Assembly: GCA_003254905.1 (NCBI GenBank)
Contig: QANU01010009.1
Span: 1,507 to 65,506 of the forward strand
Reading direction: 5' to 3'
DNA from: Nissolia schottii
Lineage: Eukaryota; Streptophyta; Magnoliopsida; Fabales; Fabaceae
Length of the DNA stretch: 64,000 nucleotides
Part shown: positions 1 through 11,627 of the stretch, piece after piece
Layout of the letters: each line of letters begins with the position of its first letter
Numbering within the stretch: the first letter of the stretch is position 1
Notes under the pieces: model-generated
Seen by the model: only the letters and a program-made list of their open reading frames with translations
Told to the model about the DNA's origin: nothing
The model's database searches: none
Made by a program: the position numbers and the translations under genes

Positions 1-204
1 TTGCAACCTTCTTACTCTTTTGTCCTTTTTGCCTTTTGATCCATTCTTCTAGGGATTAATCTTCATTATTCTTCTTGTATCCATCTTCCATAATATGTAA
101 TAAAACCTACAAAACATAATACTTTATTTAGGTAATTTGTTTAAAACATAAACGGATAAGTGCCATTTTAATTAATAAGAATTACAAAAATTAGGCACTT
201 ATCA
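1..204 (-). mobile_element. Athila-like LTR fragment (outer end)
   Basis: The right edge reads ...GGCACTTATCA, which on the minus strand is the LTR start TGATAAGTGCC. The same end is seen on the solo LTRs ending at 6685 and 10087. The segment continues past the left edge of the window. It is AT-rich and has no coding potential. The family assignment rests on similarity to the other copies in this window. Confidence 0.65.
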
Positions 205-480
205 GGGCATACGGCTACAACCACTTCTGTTCCTAGCTTGACGACCACCAGGCTGCGCTCACATCTGAGTGGTTGCTAACCACCGATGGGGTCTAGTGTC
301 CATCATCGCATATCCAGTGGGCTAACCTCCACTAGGTAGGAGGCAGGGGCTGCCCTTGCAACGCAACCAGGCATTGGACTCATACATCATCATCATCATC
401 ATCATATCTTTAGGTGTGACGTCACCCTCATCATTCATCATCTCTTTCTTTCATTCTTTCTTTCTTATCATTAACCTCTT

Positions 481-550
481 TGGCCAATCCACCCTTTTGG
501 GACTGGTGAGGTAACTTCCCTGACCAATCCGGCCTTTTGGAACTGGTGAG
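481..550. repeat. Two-unit minisatellite inside LTR
   Basis: Two imperfect units of about 33 bp lie side by side, with the shared core CCTTTTGGRACTGGTGAGG preceded by GRCCAATCC. Other copies of this LTR family carry unrelated minisatellites in roughly the same place (7592-7672, 12765-12940). Confidence 0.55.
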
Positions 551-953
551 GGCGTGTCCGTAGACGTGCCAAGAGAGAGACTTCCTATCATATAGCTACA
601 TACTAAAGTAATTAACCTCTAGTTCTCTAAGGTCGTCCTAGTCCTTAGATGACCACCCTGTCCTCATGATGCATGGTATCATAAACATTCTAATCATAAT
701 CATTCTACATGCAATGTTCCACATATATCATACATATCCATATATCTCAGCTAGCTTTAATGTTTGGTAGAACTAGGTGCCCAAGACCGTTTTCATAAAC
801 GTTTGCTCCCTGGTCTAGGTTAGCTCAGTGACCTAGAGTTTCCTGGGTGGTTTAGCACCCCTGGGAACTCTCGGTACACTTCGTTACCCCCGTCCAGGTC
901 TCCAAGTCACATACTCCATTTTTAAAACCCTTTTCCAAAATCCTGCTTCAGGC

Positions 954-1138
954 CGCTCATCAGACCCTTTTGCCGCTCAGCGACATTGAAGCAGGCCAGG
1001 CCGTTCAGCGGACCATTATGCCGCTCAGCGTCCCGGAAGCCTGCGAGTTCATAAACCTTTTCCACCATTGCCAGGTTCCAGCCCCAGGCCGCTCGGCGGT
1101 CCCTTCTGCCGCTCAGCGGTTCCTCAGGCCGTTCAGCG
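954..1138. repeat. Array of CGCT-N-AGCG palindromes
   Basis: About seven copies or near-copies of CGCTCAGCG (variants CGTTCAGCG, CGCTCGGCG) lie within 185 bp, mostly preceded by C and in the same orientation. The motif is an inverted repeat of CGCT/AGCG around one central base. Corresponding arrays occur at 8170-8400 and in the Athila-like LTRs. Confidence 0.8.
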
Positions 1139-1434
1139 CCCTAGGCACAACCTGAACATGCAACTTTCCTTTCCACCCTTTTCTCCTTCCCACTTCTTTG
1201 GGTTCCTCTACAAGTTCCAACAACCATCAAACATCATATAACATCTTAGAAAACACATCCTTCATTTGGTACACAAAGGCGTTGGTTGAACCTTAACATG
1301 TCGTCGGGCCCAAATGTTGCTTCCCTTAGTTTTTCGGTTCATACGGCTTCCACCAAGTCTAGCCACGCATCGTCTTTGCAATTTCGTTGTGCCTCTGCAA
1401 TTCTGATCCGGAACTCGCTGGTGATCTGGATCTG

Positions 1435-4430
1435 CTATAAGTGGATACCGACTCGCTGATGAGTAAAAGCCAAATTGAGGTCTCTGAAGCTTTCGATTAA
1501 CTCTAGCTTTCTCACCATCATCCCTGCTGCTAGTAACGCCTTCCTGCTCAAGGCATCGGCTACCACGTTCGCCTTGCGTAGGTGATAATTCAGCCTGAAG
1601 GCATAGTCTTTCAAGAATTCCATCCAGTGCCGCTACCTCATGTTTAATTCCTTCTGGTCAAACAAATATTTCAGACTTTGGTGGTCTGAAAATACTTCAA
1701 AGTGCACGCCGTATAAATGATGCCTCCATATCTAAAGAGCAAAGACTATAGCCGCAAGCTCCAAATCGTGGGTGGGGTAGTTTGCTTCATGAGTCCTCAG
1801 CTTCCTGGAAGCAAATGCTACCACCTGACGATTCTGCATGAGTACACACCCTAGTCCGGTGCGCAATGCATCACAATACACTTCATATAGAGCTTGGGGA
1901 TCAAGCAAAATCAGCACTGGTGCCATAGTCAACTTCTCCTTCAGAGTGCAAAAGCTTTGTTCGCATTCAGGCGACCAGACATACAACACATTCCTTCTTG
2001 TCAACTTGGTAAGCGGCAACGCAATTTGTGAGAATCCTTTGATAAACTTTCTGTAGTATCCTGTAAATCCTAGAAAGCTTCGTACTTCAGTGATAGAAGT
2101 GGGCTTTCCCCATTGCCTGACTGCCTCCACCTTTCTTGGTTCAACCGCCACACCATGCTCTGATACTATGTGGCCTAGAATTTGCACCTCTCTTGTCCAG
2201 AATTCACACTTGGACAATTTCGCATACAATTTCTTACTCCTCAGTAGTTCCAATACGGTCTGTAAATGCTCCCCATGCTCATCTTCGCTTTTTGAATATA
2301 CCAGGATATCATCGATGAATACGATAACACACTGGTCCAAGTGCTCCCTGAAGATGCAGTGCATATAGTCCACGAATATGGCAGGGGCATTGGTCAATCC
2401 AAAAGCCATTATCGTGAACTCATAGTATCCGTATCGCGAACTGAAAGCGGTTTCATGAATGTCTTCTCCCTTCACGCGAATTTGATGGTAGCCAGACCAT
2501 AGATCAATCCACGAGAAAACCTTGGCTCCCTTCAACTGGTCTATCAAAGCATCTATCCTTGGCAGTGGGTCCTTGTTCTTGATGGTGACTTTATTCAACT
2601 GTCAGTAGTCTACGCACATCCTCATCGAGCCGCCTTTCTTCTTAACAAACAACACGGGGGCTCCCCAGGGTGACACGCTCGGGCGAATAAACTGCTTTTC
2701 CAGAAGCTCCTCTAACTGCCATTTTAGCTCATGCAGTTCTATCGGGGACATGCGGTAAGGCGTGATAGAAACTGGTCCACCTCCAGGAACCAGGTCGATC
2801 AAAAACTCCACTTCTCGCTCCGGAGGAAACTCTGGAATATCGTCGGGAAACACATCCGAATACTCGCATACTACCGGAATCTGGTCCACCTGTGGCTTCG
2901 CCTCCAAGTCTAAAGATGCTAGCAAAAGGTATCCGTGTTCGTCGAGTGGGAAGCAATACAGGGACATCGCCTTGGCCTCAGAAACGGATGCGTCTGACCC
3001 AGTGGGTGCAAAACTGACTACCTTGGCGGCACAATCCAGAATGATGCGATTAGCATGCAGCCAGTAAATAGCCAATATCATATCTAGCCCGATCAGTGGT
3101 AGACATATCAAATCAGTCGTAAACACTCTACCCTACAGCTGAAACGGGCACTCGAGACTTACTAAACAGGTTTTCACAGGGGGTGCCGTCGGAGTGGTCA
3201 GACTCAGAGTGTATGGTGATAAAGTGGGTGATAGGCCTAAGCTCTCAACCCTAGCATAAGATATAAATGAATGCAATGCTCCTGAGTCATAGAGTACCAC
3301 AAGGGGTTCACCTTTCAATATACACTTACCCTGAATTAGATCCTCTGCATCTTGGGCTTCCTCTGCAGAAAGAGTAAACACACGTCTGGTCCGTTAGGTT
3401 GGAGGTGGGGCTACTGGGCATGCCTTGACCACGTGGCCACTCTTACTGCATCTGTAACAGACATTCTGCCCTGCCAAACAGACTCCTCCATGTTGCCTGC
3501 CACACTTCGGGAAAGGCGGTCTAGGTCATCCCACGGATGGCTGAGGTCTTGGTGTAGGTGGCGCCGCTCTTAGTGGTCCTTGTCGAGATTGGCCTGGTGG
3601 TCCCCTTAATCCCTATGATGGTTGCTGCTGGTTCTTCCTCCTGCCCCAGGTAGAGAGCGGGGTTGGAAAAGTCCCTCTCTTCCGGGGATTCTGCTATGAA
3701 TTCTCGGGCTCCACAAATTTCCTCTTGTTTTTCTCCTTTTGGTCCACCGCCAAATTCCTCACGGAGTCTTCCAAAATTAAACATTTATCCACCAGGACTG
3801 CATAGTTCCAGATATCCAGATGATTCACTGGCACTTATAGTTCGCCCTTCAGCCCTTGCTTGTACTTGGCGCACTTCCAGCCTTCGTCGGGGTTCAGCCG
3901 ATAAGTTCTCGAATACCTACACATCTTGTCAAACATCGCCGTGTACTCTGACACGGTTCTCTCTCCTTGCTTCAGCTCCAAAAATTCTATCTCTTTGCGA
4001 TTCCGCATTCCTAGCGAGAAATGCCAGGTGATAACTTCTTCCCTTCGTTCCAGCAGGGGCCATGTGGCTTTCCACCAATTGCAAGCAATTCCACGAAACA
4101 TCCTTGCCGCAAACTTTACTTTCTGCTCTTCAGTACAATCAAGATCCTTGTAGATCTACTCCATTCCCTCGATCCAATTGCAAACGATCTCTGGGTCGAT
4201 CTGTCATTCGAAAATGGGTGGGCGAGTCCTCATGAATTCCGCATACTTCTGGGTGTCAACCTCCCGTGCGGTCGAAAGCACATTCCTTGCGGGTAGTGGT
4301 GGCGGCCATTTGTACGGTGGCTCGGGCCATTTCACAGATCACGTCCGTAAAATCCCCATTCTCCGGGTGTGCCGTTTATGGTCTCTTCTCGGCGGCATGT
4401 CTGTCTATAGAGCACGTACAAAATCCCGAG
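1435..4430 (-). pseudogene. Ty3/gypsy gag-pol, decayed (Tekay-like)
   Basis: Read on the minus strand from about 4300 down, the domains run in normal gypsy order. A retrotransposon gag domain lies near 3835-4101. A CCHC zinc knuckle (CYRCSKSGH...C) lies near 3425-3515. An aspartic protease with LYDSGA is at 3133-3381. Reverse transcriptase spans 3126 to about 1732, with the catalytic box FIDDILVYS and the flanking [13 protein letters not shown] motif. The RNase H end ([14 protein letters not shown]) is at 1435-1623. Stop codons break the frame near 2600, 1730 and elsewhere. Integrase is missing. The RT style and the long LTRs suggest a Tekay/Del chromovirus, but no chromodomain remains to prove it. 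Confidence 0.85.
1732..3126 (-). pseudogene. Gypsy reverse transcriptase region
   Basis: Two same-frame open segments (2602-3126 and 1732-2598) are separated by a single TGA just after the CVDY motif. Canonical gypsy RT landmarks follow in order: [73 protein letters not shown] and [12 protein letters not shown]. The RNase H start ([33 protein letters not shown]) is fused behind it. The region would copy element RNA to DNA if intact. The stop codons make it inactive. Confidence 0.85.
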
Positions 4431-4553
4431 TTGATTAGTCTCAAGAAAAGCTAGTGCACATAAAACAATTCATTCGACCTAGAAGCAGTATACACCTTTA
4501 TCATGCTCGGAAGCATAGTGCATCTCAGTCCTCAGGCTCTCTCAAACTAAACT

Positions 4554-4565
4554 GCTCTGATACCA
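4554..4565 (-). other. Primer binding site, initiator tRNA-Met
   Basis: The minus strand reads TGGTATCAGAGC two bases inside the LTR border at 4568. This is the standard plant retroelement PBS matching the 3' end of initiator tRNA-Met. It fixes the 5' LTR as the right-hand one and the element orientation as minus. Confidence 0.85.
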
Positions 4566-6076
4566 ACTGTAACACCCTAGGTTAGCAGGTTACGCTTAAG
4601 TCATAAGCCATGTCTGTTAGGTTGTTATCTGTCGTGTGGGAGTACTCATAGTCCCTAATTATTTGCAGAAAATAGTTATGTATCATAAAATAGGGACCCC
4701 TTTTTCTTCACAAGTTACTTTTAGGTTTCAACTAAGAGTCATGCTCATGCTAGTTATATCGTACGCTAGATTGATACAAGTAACGGAAAGATAGTAAAGC
4801 GAGTACGCATACATACCATGGGAACATAGTAGTGGGCCCACAAGTAATTAATTTACACTGTATTTAGAATCATACAATGTCATTCGTTCATACAAGTCAG
4901 TGCATACACTAGCATAGCAGTCAACAATACATACTACATAGTCGCTAGCATCTAGATATACACATAGACTACAAAAACAACAATTGGTAACAGGGTCAGG
5001 CGCGTGAACTGGTCAAGGGGGTGCACCGACATCACTCCTCAGGGTCCGGGTCCTCCTCCTCCAAGGAGTCGTCGCTCGTGGGGTCCTCCTCTGTGGGACT
5101 ATCTGCTTCAGTCAGGGATGTCTTCGGGATGGCGGGCAAGTCCGCGTGCACTGTAGACGGACCGACCTCGGCGTCATGGGCGCAGAGCGGTGCGCGATTG
5201 AATAATAATTTATAAACAAAGAAAACCCCAAAAACGTTGTAAAGGGGCTAACCTAGGTCGTCTCTCTATGAAGCAATTTTTAGAACCAATTTAGAAGTTT
5301 AACTAATTCAGGGGGGTTTGGTTTGATGAATTTAAAAGAAATTAAGAAGAGAATAAGTTAACAATGATAAAAGCAATATCCTGCATACGGCATTTCTAGA
5401 TCAAGGATTAATTGTCATTGGTTCCTAATTCATTATTCATAGTAGAGGATGTTGGTTGTTGGTTGAAATCTCTAACCAATACGCAATTCACTTAGAGACT
5501 ACGATTGCCAGCTCCCTAAGCATTTGTTAATACAGGTATTAAAACTAAGATCTCAGCATTAAAAACCCATATTAATTAAGTACCAATTGCACAACCTAAT
5601 TAAATCTAATTAATTCCCCAAAAGTTCCTTAATCATAGTTTAATAAATCATACAATCGTCAAGATCCATTAACCTAGATATAACCCTAACTAATAACATG
5701 CAATCGCTATATCATTAATTAAGGATGGAACAATTCATGAATAATCATTAAGCACAATACCTCGAATTAATCCTAATCTAGAGTTACCGCATGCAAGATA
5801 TTAAAGAACTACTCCTCCATGGATGGAGGACAAAAACTCATAATAAGGAAAGAGAACGAAAGAGTAAATGACAACGGAGAATCGAAACAATAGAACCTGG
5901 ATACAATTCGGCAGAACTTCATTACAATACTTGAAAGATTTCTAACAAAGCACTCTAACATAAACCTAAAGTGCATAAAAAGGAAAAAAGTGTAGGAAAT
6001 AGAATATGGAGTTCTTCCAAGTTAAGAGGAACTTGGATGGGTGATGGATGGATCTTCAAGTGAATGCCTTGGCCTC

Positions 6077-6087
6077 CTATTTATAGG
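6077..6087 (-). promoter_or_regulatory. LTR TATA box
   Basis: The minus strand reads CCTATAAATAG, the classic plant TATA context. Equivalent boxes are seen at 9543-9553, 14215-14225 and 19994-20004 in the other LTR copies, always with the palindrome array on the upstream side. Confidence 0.6.
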
Positions 6088-6104
6088 CCGAAATTCGAGG
6101 GCAC

Positions 6105-6397
6105 CGCTCAGCGTTTTAGTACAATTGCTGAGCGGTTCAGGCATTTTCACTGTGCGGCGAGGCGGTATCGCTGAGCGGCGTCATCATTTCACGCGGCTTC
6201 ATAACTGCTCCGATAGCTTTTTGCAGGGCGGCGCCGACATGTCAGGGTGGCACCACAATCCAGGTTGGCGACGGCTAGCGCATTAAATGCGGCGGCTGCA
6301 AGTGGCGACCGACGTACTATTGCTCAGCGGTCCACGTACTATCGCTGAGCGATCCTTGTCTTATGTGTGCTGAGCGACGTGCTCCTTCCGCTAAGCG
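6105..6397. repeat. CGCT-N-AGCG array in Athila-like LTR
   Basis: About seven copies or one-base variants of CGCTGAGCG/CGCTCAGCG occur within 293 bp in both orientations. They begin about 18 bp from the TATA-like box at 6077-6087, upstream of it in the element's own orientation. Confidence 0.8.
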
Positions 6398-7591
6398 GTC
6401 TTGCCCTAATTCTGTCTTTTCCTTTTTTGCCCTTGGCCACATCTTCTCTTCATATCTTCTATGATTCTCTTCATTCCTTTCCTACAATTAAAATAGAAAA
6501 ACTACAAAAGAAATATACACATTAAATTCTAAGATTAAAACAATGCTTGAACTTGTCGTTTTCTCAATTTCTCACAAAAGAGGATAATGTGTAAAACATA
6601 TTGATTAAGTATTAAAACCACACATTTTTAGTATGCACTTGCTCATTTATAGGATAATAAATTAGGGTGCAAAATCCACTTATCAAGCGGCAAACGATCG
6701 GCAGTAGTCAAAGGACACTTGCTTACTGGCACCTCGGCGGTAGAGATGTCAAGGAAGTCATGGCGGCCAAGAGTTGGGGTCTATTTCTACGTCCTTCTCA
6801 TAGGGTGGAGTCTCCTCTATGTCAACGTCGATGAGGATGGGGTCGTCAACAGATAATCTGGGTCCTGCGGGTCCTGCGGGTGCTGCAGGGGCTACGCTCA
6901 AAGGGTCAGGGCAGTCCACCATGAGGTACGTCCATATCTCTGTCTCGTCCCCTGTTTCCGGTCTCTGTGTCTAACTTTGCTACGGAGAACCTTTCGCTTC
7001 TTTGGCCGTAGGCTCATCATACTCACCTGAAGTCATAAGCGAGTGGGGGTGAGAATGTGTGGTTCCCAAGTGGATAACAGTAGGCCAGTGGGGTCTGATT
7101 AACTCGATTATGCTTCAGGCCACTCAGGAGGTCTCTAAGTGTTCATGCATCTAGACTCCCTATTAGTCATTATCTTTCCTATGATCCTGAGCAGCTCTCT
7201 AGTTACTAGGTGATTAGGATCTCTAATCTTTACTTACCTAGATATTCGCGCTTGTTATCTTAACTCGTGGTATACTTAGACTGTCTCGTGCGTGTCTAAT
7301 GGACGGTTTACGTACTATATTTATAGTCATACAAATATACAATTATCACATAAATATCATGCATGAGGGTTCGGGGTTCTCTTAACCGCCTGTGGCTGCG
7401 TCCTTTTCGTTACTGGGTGCCCTCATTCCCTTGTTGACTGCGGGATCTCATTCCCGTACTGCCACAACACGCTTACAACCATTCAGCTGACAGAATAGCA
7501 GGAGTATTACAAATGAGGGCTCGTATGCGTTCGAGATATGAGGACGACTTTCTCGGCACCGAACTTCATGGGCGACTTGCTGGTGTCCTAA

Positions 7592-7672
7592 CTGATGGAC
7601 ATGATATGCAGCTGTCCGAACTTAATGGACATAATATGCAGTTGCCCAAACTTTGTGGACATAATACTCTTC
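7592..7672. repeat. Minisatellite, about 31-bp unit
   Basis: Two full units and one partial unit share TGGACATRATATGCAGYTG followed by YCCRAACTT. The array lies in the Tekay-like 5' LTR at about the position where other copies carry different minisatellites. Confidence 0.65.
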
Positions 7673-8169
7673 TTTTAACCGTCATGACGTATAAGCTCTT
7701 GTTCTGTTTCTTACTTTCTTTTCTTTCTTTTCTCTTTCTCATATCGGGTTGAAACCCGCGTTCAGATCACTGTCTGCATATCATAATCATAAACCAGTTC
7801 TTCTTGCTAGACTGGAAAGGGGCTTGTCAGTATGACGTCCCAAGAGAGGGATTTCCTATCATATAACTATGTCATTTTTTCAAGGTACACCAACCCTTGG
7901 TGGTCGGGCCTTCTTATGAAATGTACCAGTTCCCTACATTTAGTTATCATCTTCTCATATTAAGTTGTTTAACTCTAGTGGTCTATGATTGCCCTAAGCC
8001 TCACAGCAAGCATTCCTCATGATGCATGCACCTGTAGTTATACCGTTCTCGTATGACTACTTATTCTTGGGCCATAGAGCAATGCAGATGGGATGGTATG
8101 GTTCCCTTGGCCTATTACAACCTGCTTTTCTTTTGGACAGGTCTAGTTGAAACCCTAGGGTTCTCAAGC

Positions 8170-8400
8170 CGCTCAGCGCCATGTATTCCCCGCTCAGCAC
8201 CCTTGGCGCTCAGCGCTGAACTAGCTCCCTCAGGTTCTGAATCATCCTTATCCATTTACATGACGTCCAGGTCACAGACCGCTCAACACCCTAGCTTGCC
8301 GCTCAGCGCCCTACCCCTGACTCAGCTCACAACGTAACTTCTCTCGGGTCAGGGTCCAGGGAAAGCCAGGCCGCTCAGCGCCCTCTTGGTCCGCTCAGCG
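8170..8400. repeat. CGCTCAGCG array in Tekay-like LTR
   Basis: Six to seven copies or near-copies of CGCTCAGCG occur, often as CCGCTCAGCGCCCT, nearly all in one orientation. This corresponds to the array at 954-1138 in the partner LTR. Confidence 0.8.
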
Positions 8401-8475
8401 CCCTGGAGCTATCTGCACCTGCAACTGGAGGGCTTTCCTTTTCTTTCCAACCATTTCAAGCTTTCCCAAGGTTTC

Positions 8476-10087
8476 TGTTGAAAGCTTTTTACCACAATGG
8501 TTTGTACTCTCGCTTAATTAATATATCCTTTTTACCGCTTTCAGATCCTCAATGGATTCAATTGTAGTATAGTCGGGTATAATCGTCTCCTCAGGGATTG
8601 TGGTTTTATAAAACGATCGTTCTTGAATTAGGTTTCTTTAAGCTTATAGGAAATAATTGGTTTTTGTTGATTAAATTAAGGACAAACAAATTGTAGGCAA
8701 AGTAAAATATAAAATAACAGTGGTCTTAAGTTTAGGCAAGACAAGAAAGGTGTTAGGATTTTAAGTGACAGTATTTCTCAATGCAACCATTAACCTAGTG
8801 AATATGACCTATGAGTCCTTTGATTTTATCGCCACCAGTTCTTAACTTAATCATCTTTTCTCAAGCATGTTAAGATCACGTTCCTATATTATGTTGTCAA
8901 ATGTCTTGCACAAACTTAACAAAGTACCTTGACATTAATGTAGGTGTTAAAGCGATTAGTTCTTGGTTCCAGTTATGGCAATTAAGAACTAAATGAATTG
9001 ATCTAGGTCAGGCTTATTTAATTGTAACTTCCATTCGCAATCTTTAAGCATAGAATCAAGCTTAGCATGGCACTATTGTTCTTAAATTGGTTATAACTTA
9101 ACTAGCATAACTTCCATCCATATAAACAAGTCTCAAATTAGGAATCAAAGTACTAACAAAAGCTAGCGTTAAGCATGAGATCAATCATTAAAATCATAAG
9201 ACATTCATAGGATCATAAACATAAGTTAAGACGGATACATATAAGAAATAAAGCACATCAAACCCCAACAACAAGAAGTTTAGCTATCCATGATCATAGA
9301 TAGATTACAAGCTTACTAGGATTTGGAGCAAATGTGGATTGAAGAAGAATGGTGAATTATTTCCACACGTCCACCACGTCTACAATAGTTTAGCAATTTT
9401 CGCAGCAATTCCTTAAAGGAATTCTTCCAAACCCTAATTTCTTTCCTAACCTTAACTTAACTAAAATATGGAGTGAGTGAAGTGGAATAGATGGGCTGCA
9501 ATGGATGCAATGGGATGGATTTTAGCTTGCAGGGGGAACCCTCTATTTATAGGCCTCGGACTGGCACCTTCGCTCAGCGCAAGGGTACAACCGCTCAGCG
9601 ATGTAATGATTACTCGCTGAGCGGAATGTACTATATCGCTGAGCGGTCTCTCTAAGGGGCTTGCAAGTGGCTTATCTTCTGACAGATTCCCAGCGGCTCG
9701 CCAACTGTAGCAGCTGGCTCTTAGCTGGCCTCATAAATGCGCCATCTGCAAGTGGCTTGATCAGGTACAATCGCTCAGCGATTTAGGTCTAATCGCTGGG
9801 CGATAAGATTGCCTTCCACTGAGCGGTATGATGCCCTCGCTGAGCGGTTCCTTCTTTGCAAAACTTTATCTTCTTGTGTTTTTCATTGTAACAATTGCAT
9901 GGCTTTTCCTTCCTTTCATTTTCTCTTGGTTTCCTGCAATAATTACAACAAATTAAGTATTCAATTCCTTCTTGATTTATAATATGAAACTTGTATAAAT
10001 TGGAAATATTTTAATGGTTTCGTATAGTTTAAGAACAGATAAGTGCCAATTATTATCTACTTTTTTACCATAATTTGGCACTTATCA
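8476..10087 (-). mobile_element. Athila-like solo LTR, TSD GTTTC
   Basis: This 1612-bp insertion is flanked by perfect duplications GTTTC at 8471-8475 and 10088-10092. It begins TGTTGAAAGC and ends GGCACTTATCA. It shares its left 150 bp and overall plan with the LTRs at 13164 and 18964. It has a minus-strand TATA box at 9543-9553 and a CGCTNAGCG array at 9571-9847. No internal domain is present. Confidence 0.9.
9571..9847. repeat. CGCT-N-AGCG array in Athila-like LTR
   Basis: About eight copies or single-base variants lie within 277 bp in mixed orientation, several extended to ATCGCTNAGCGAT. The array lies upstream of the TATA box at 9543-9553 in element orientation. Confidence 0.8.
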
Positions 10088-10987
10088 GTTTCACCACAAC
10101 ATTCCATCCATTACTCAGCCCCTAGGATCATCCTAAACATGTCCATGCATAATTAATCCTAACCAAACATCATTATCATTCACATGCAAACATATTGTCA
10201 CATAAGCATTCAAGAACACCAAGGAGGTGAGTAGCCTAAGTTACCCACTTCCTTAGAGCTTGTAGGGTGATGAAGAAGGTGAGGGAGAGTAGTCCTCTAA
10301 GCACCAAGCGTTGTCCGAGCTTCTATCGGTCTTCGGGCAGCGTAACTGTGGCGTACAGGAGCAGAATTTCAGTTAGTTCCAGAGGGAGTTTCTTATGAAA
10401 ATTTTCTGAATGGGAGTGCCTATTTATAGCCAAAAATCTGCCCCCTAAAATTACCCTTTTATCCCTTGGAAAATTTACCATTTTGCCCTGTTTAATTTAA
10501 TTACTTAATTAATTAATTAATTAATTAGATAATTAAGGAGTCAAATCAATGAATAGTAACCCAATTTTTATTATATCTGATTTCCCTCACGTGTGTTTTC
10601 AGATTTTGGACTTCTCCCAGTCCCATTTCGCTCGTGTTTGATCGCTCGTTGTCCCGGTGCGTCGCGTACCGTCGTCCGAAAAATATTCTGATCATACCGT
10701 CACGATCCCCTAATTTCCATTAACATGGGACTAAGGTTACTTAAATACATTTGTGAATTTTTCTCTGGAGGAGTATTCTTCATAGATACCTTTGACGCGT
10801 CAGTAATTTCCAATGGCAGAGAATCGCCATTCTGCTGTCTGCGGAATTTCACGCGACGTCCAACCCTATGTTCCTTGGAGGTGTTTAGCCTCAGAATTCC
10901 CATCCTAACCTGCCGAACTTGATTTTGAGAATTATTCTATATTTATTTTGCGAATTCTTTACTAAGGGGGAAAAACGGGATGTTACA

Positions 10988-11627
10988 GGAATACCTAGGA
11001 TGAGCCTGTAGATTGAAATGAAGGTAAGGAGGGCGTTGTAGAGATAGGTTCAGGTGTATCGGTAGAATTAGGGTAAGTGCAATTAGGTTGAGGGAGTGGG
11101 ACAGGTACTACTAATTTAGGATAACTCGCTCAATGTATGAGGAATAGTGAGGATTGAGAGCCTAAAAAGGAAATAAATTCTCATGAAAAATAATATCTCT
11201 AGAGATATAAATTGTCTTTTTGGCAATGTCATATAATTTGTATCCCTTCATCCCAAGAGGGTATCCAAGAAACACAAAGGGAATTGAGCGAGGAGAGAAT
11301 TTGTGTCTTGAATATGACAGGCTGGAGGCATAGCAGAGTCAGTCAAACACTCGTAAGGAATCATATCCCAGAGCCTTGTGATATAATTTTTCATAGGGTG
11401 ACAAATAAGATAGAACTGTGGAAGATGTCCTATTGATGATGAAGATAGTAGTGAGAATGCAATTCCCCCAAAATGAGAGGGGAACCTTGGACTGAAAATG
11501 GAGAGGTCAAGCAATATTCAACAGGTGCCTATGTTTTCTCTATACAACTGAGTTATGCTGTGGTTGTTCAACGAAGGAGAATTGATGAAGTGTGCCCTTT
11601 TGCAACAGAAAATTAGTTAATGCAAGT
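10988..11627 (-). pseudogene. Ty1/copia pol fragment (integrase C-terminal part)
   Basis: The minus-strand translation, allowing frame breaks, shows copia integrase landmarks: HQFSFVEQPQHN, then a decayed ERKH block, then YDSLRVFD, FVFLGYP, KGYKLYDIAKKTIYISRDI and FHENLFPF. These are the end of the integrase core and the SH3-like domain after it. The fragment is cut on the left by the gypsy LTR end (10987) and on the right by LTR-like DNA from about 11628. It probably belongs to the same copia element as 12946-13163 and 20523-21341. Confidence 0.7.

Larger units (their letters stand above)
205..1300 (-). mobile_element. Tekay-like gypsy 3' LTR, partial
   Basis: This stretch matches the order of motifs in the LTR at 4568-10987: the 'ccaagagagagacttcctatcatat' block, the 'cctcatgatgcatg' block, then an array of CGCTCAGCG motifs. 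I read it as the 3' LTR of the minus-strand gypsy element whose gag-pol lies at about 1300-4567. Its boundary with the internal region is blurred, apparently by a deletion that removed integrase. It contains a CAT microsatellite at about 383-405 and a two-unit minisatellite at 481-550. Confidence 0.55.
5191..6685 (-). mobile_element. Athila-like solo LTR, TSD AGCGG
   Basis: This 1495-bp insertion is bounded by perfect 5-bp direct repeats AGCGG at 5186-5190 and 6686-6690. It starts TGCGCGATTG and ends CCACTTATCA. No internal region is present, so it is a solo LTR left by recombination between two LTRs. A TATA-like CCTATAAATAG lies on the minus strand at 6077-6087, with the CGCTNAGCG array on its upstream side. 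The left half differs in sequence from the other Athila-like LTRs here, so it is a subfamily. Confidence 0.85.
4568..10987 (-). mobile_element. Tekay-like 5' LTR with two nested solo LTRs
   Basis: The segment opens with TGTAACACCC and closes with GGGATGTTACA, a TG...CA LTR with longer inverted ends. Subtracting the nested insertions (5191-6685 and 8476-10087, each with a 5-bp duplication) leaves about 3.3 kb, which is long but normal for Tekay-type elements. Inside are a minisatellite (7592-7672) and a CGCTCAGCG array (8170-8400). No gene is present; short open frames here are chance. Confidence 0.75.

Noticed and set aside
970..1155. Open frame with repeated MPLS residues
   Set aside because: The repetition comes from the CGCTCAGCG array in an LTR, not from a protein.
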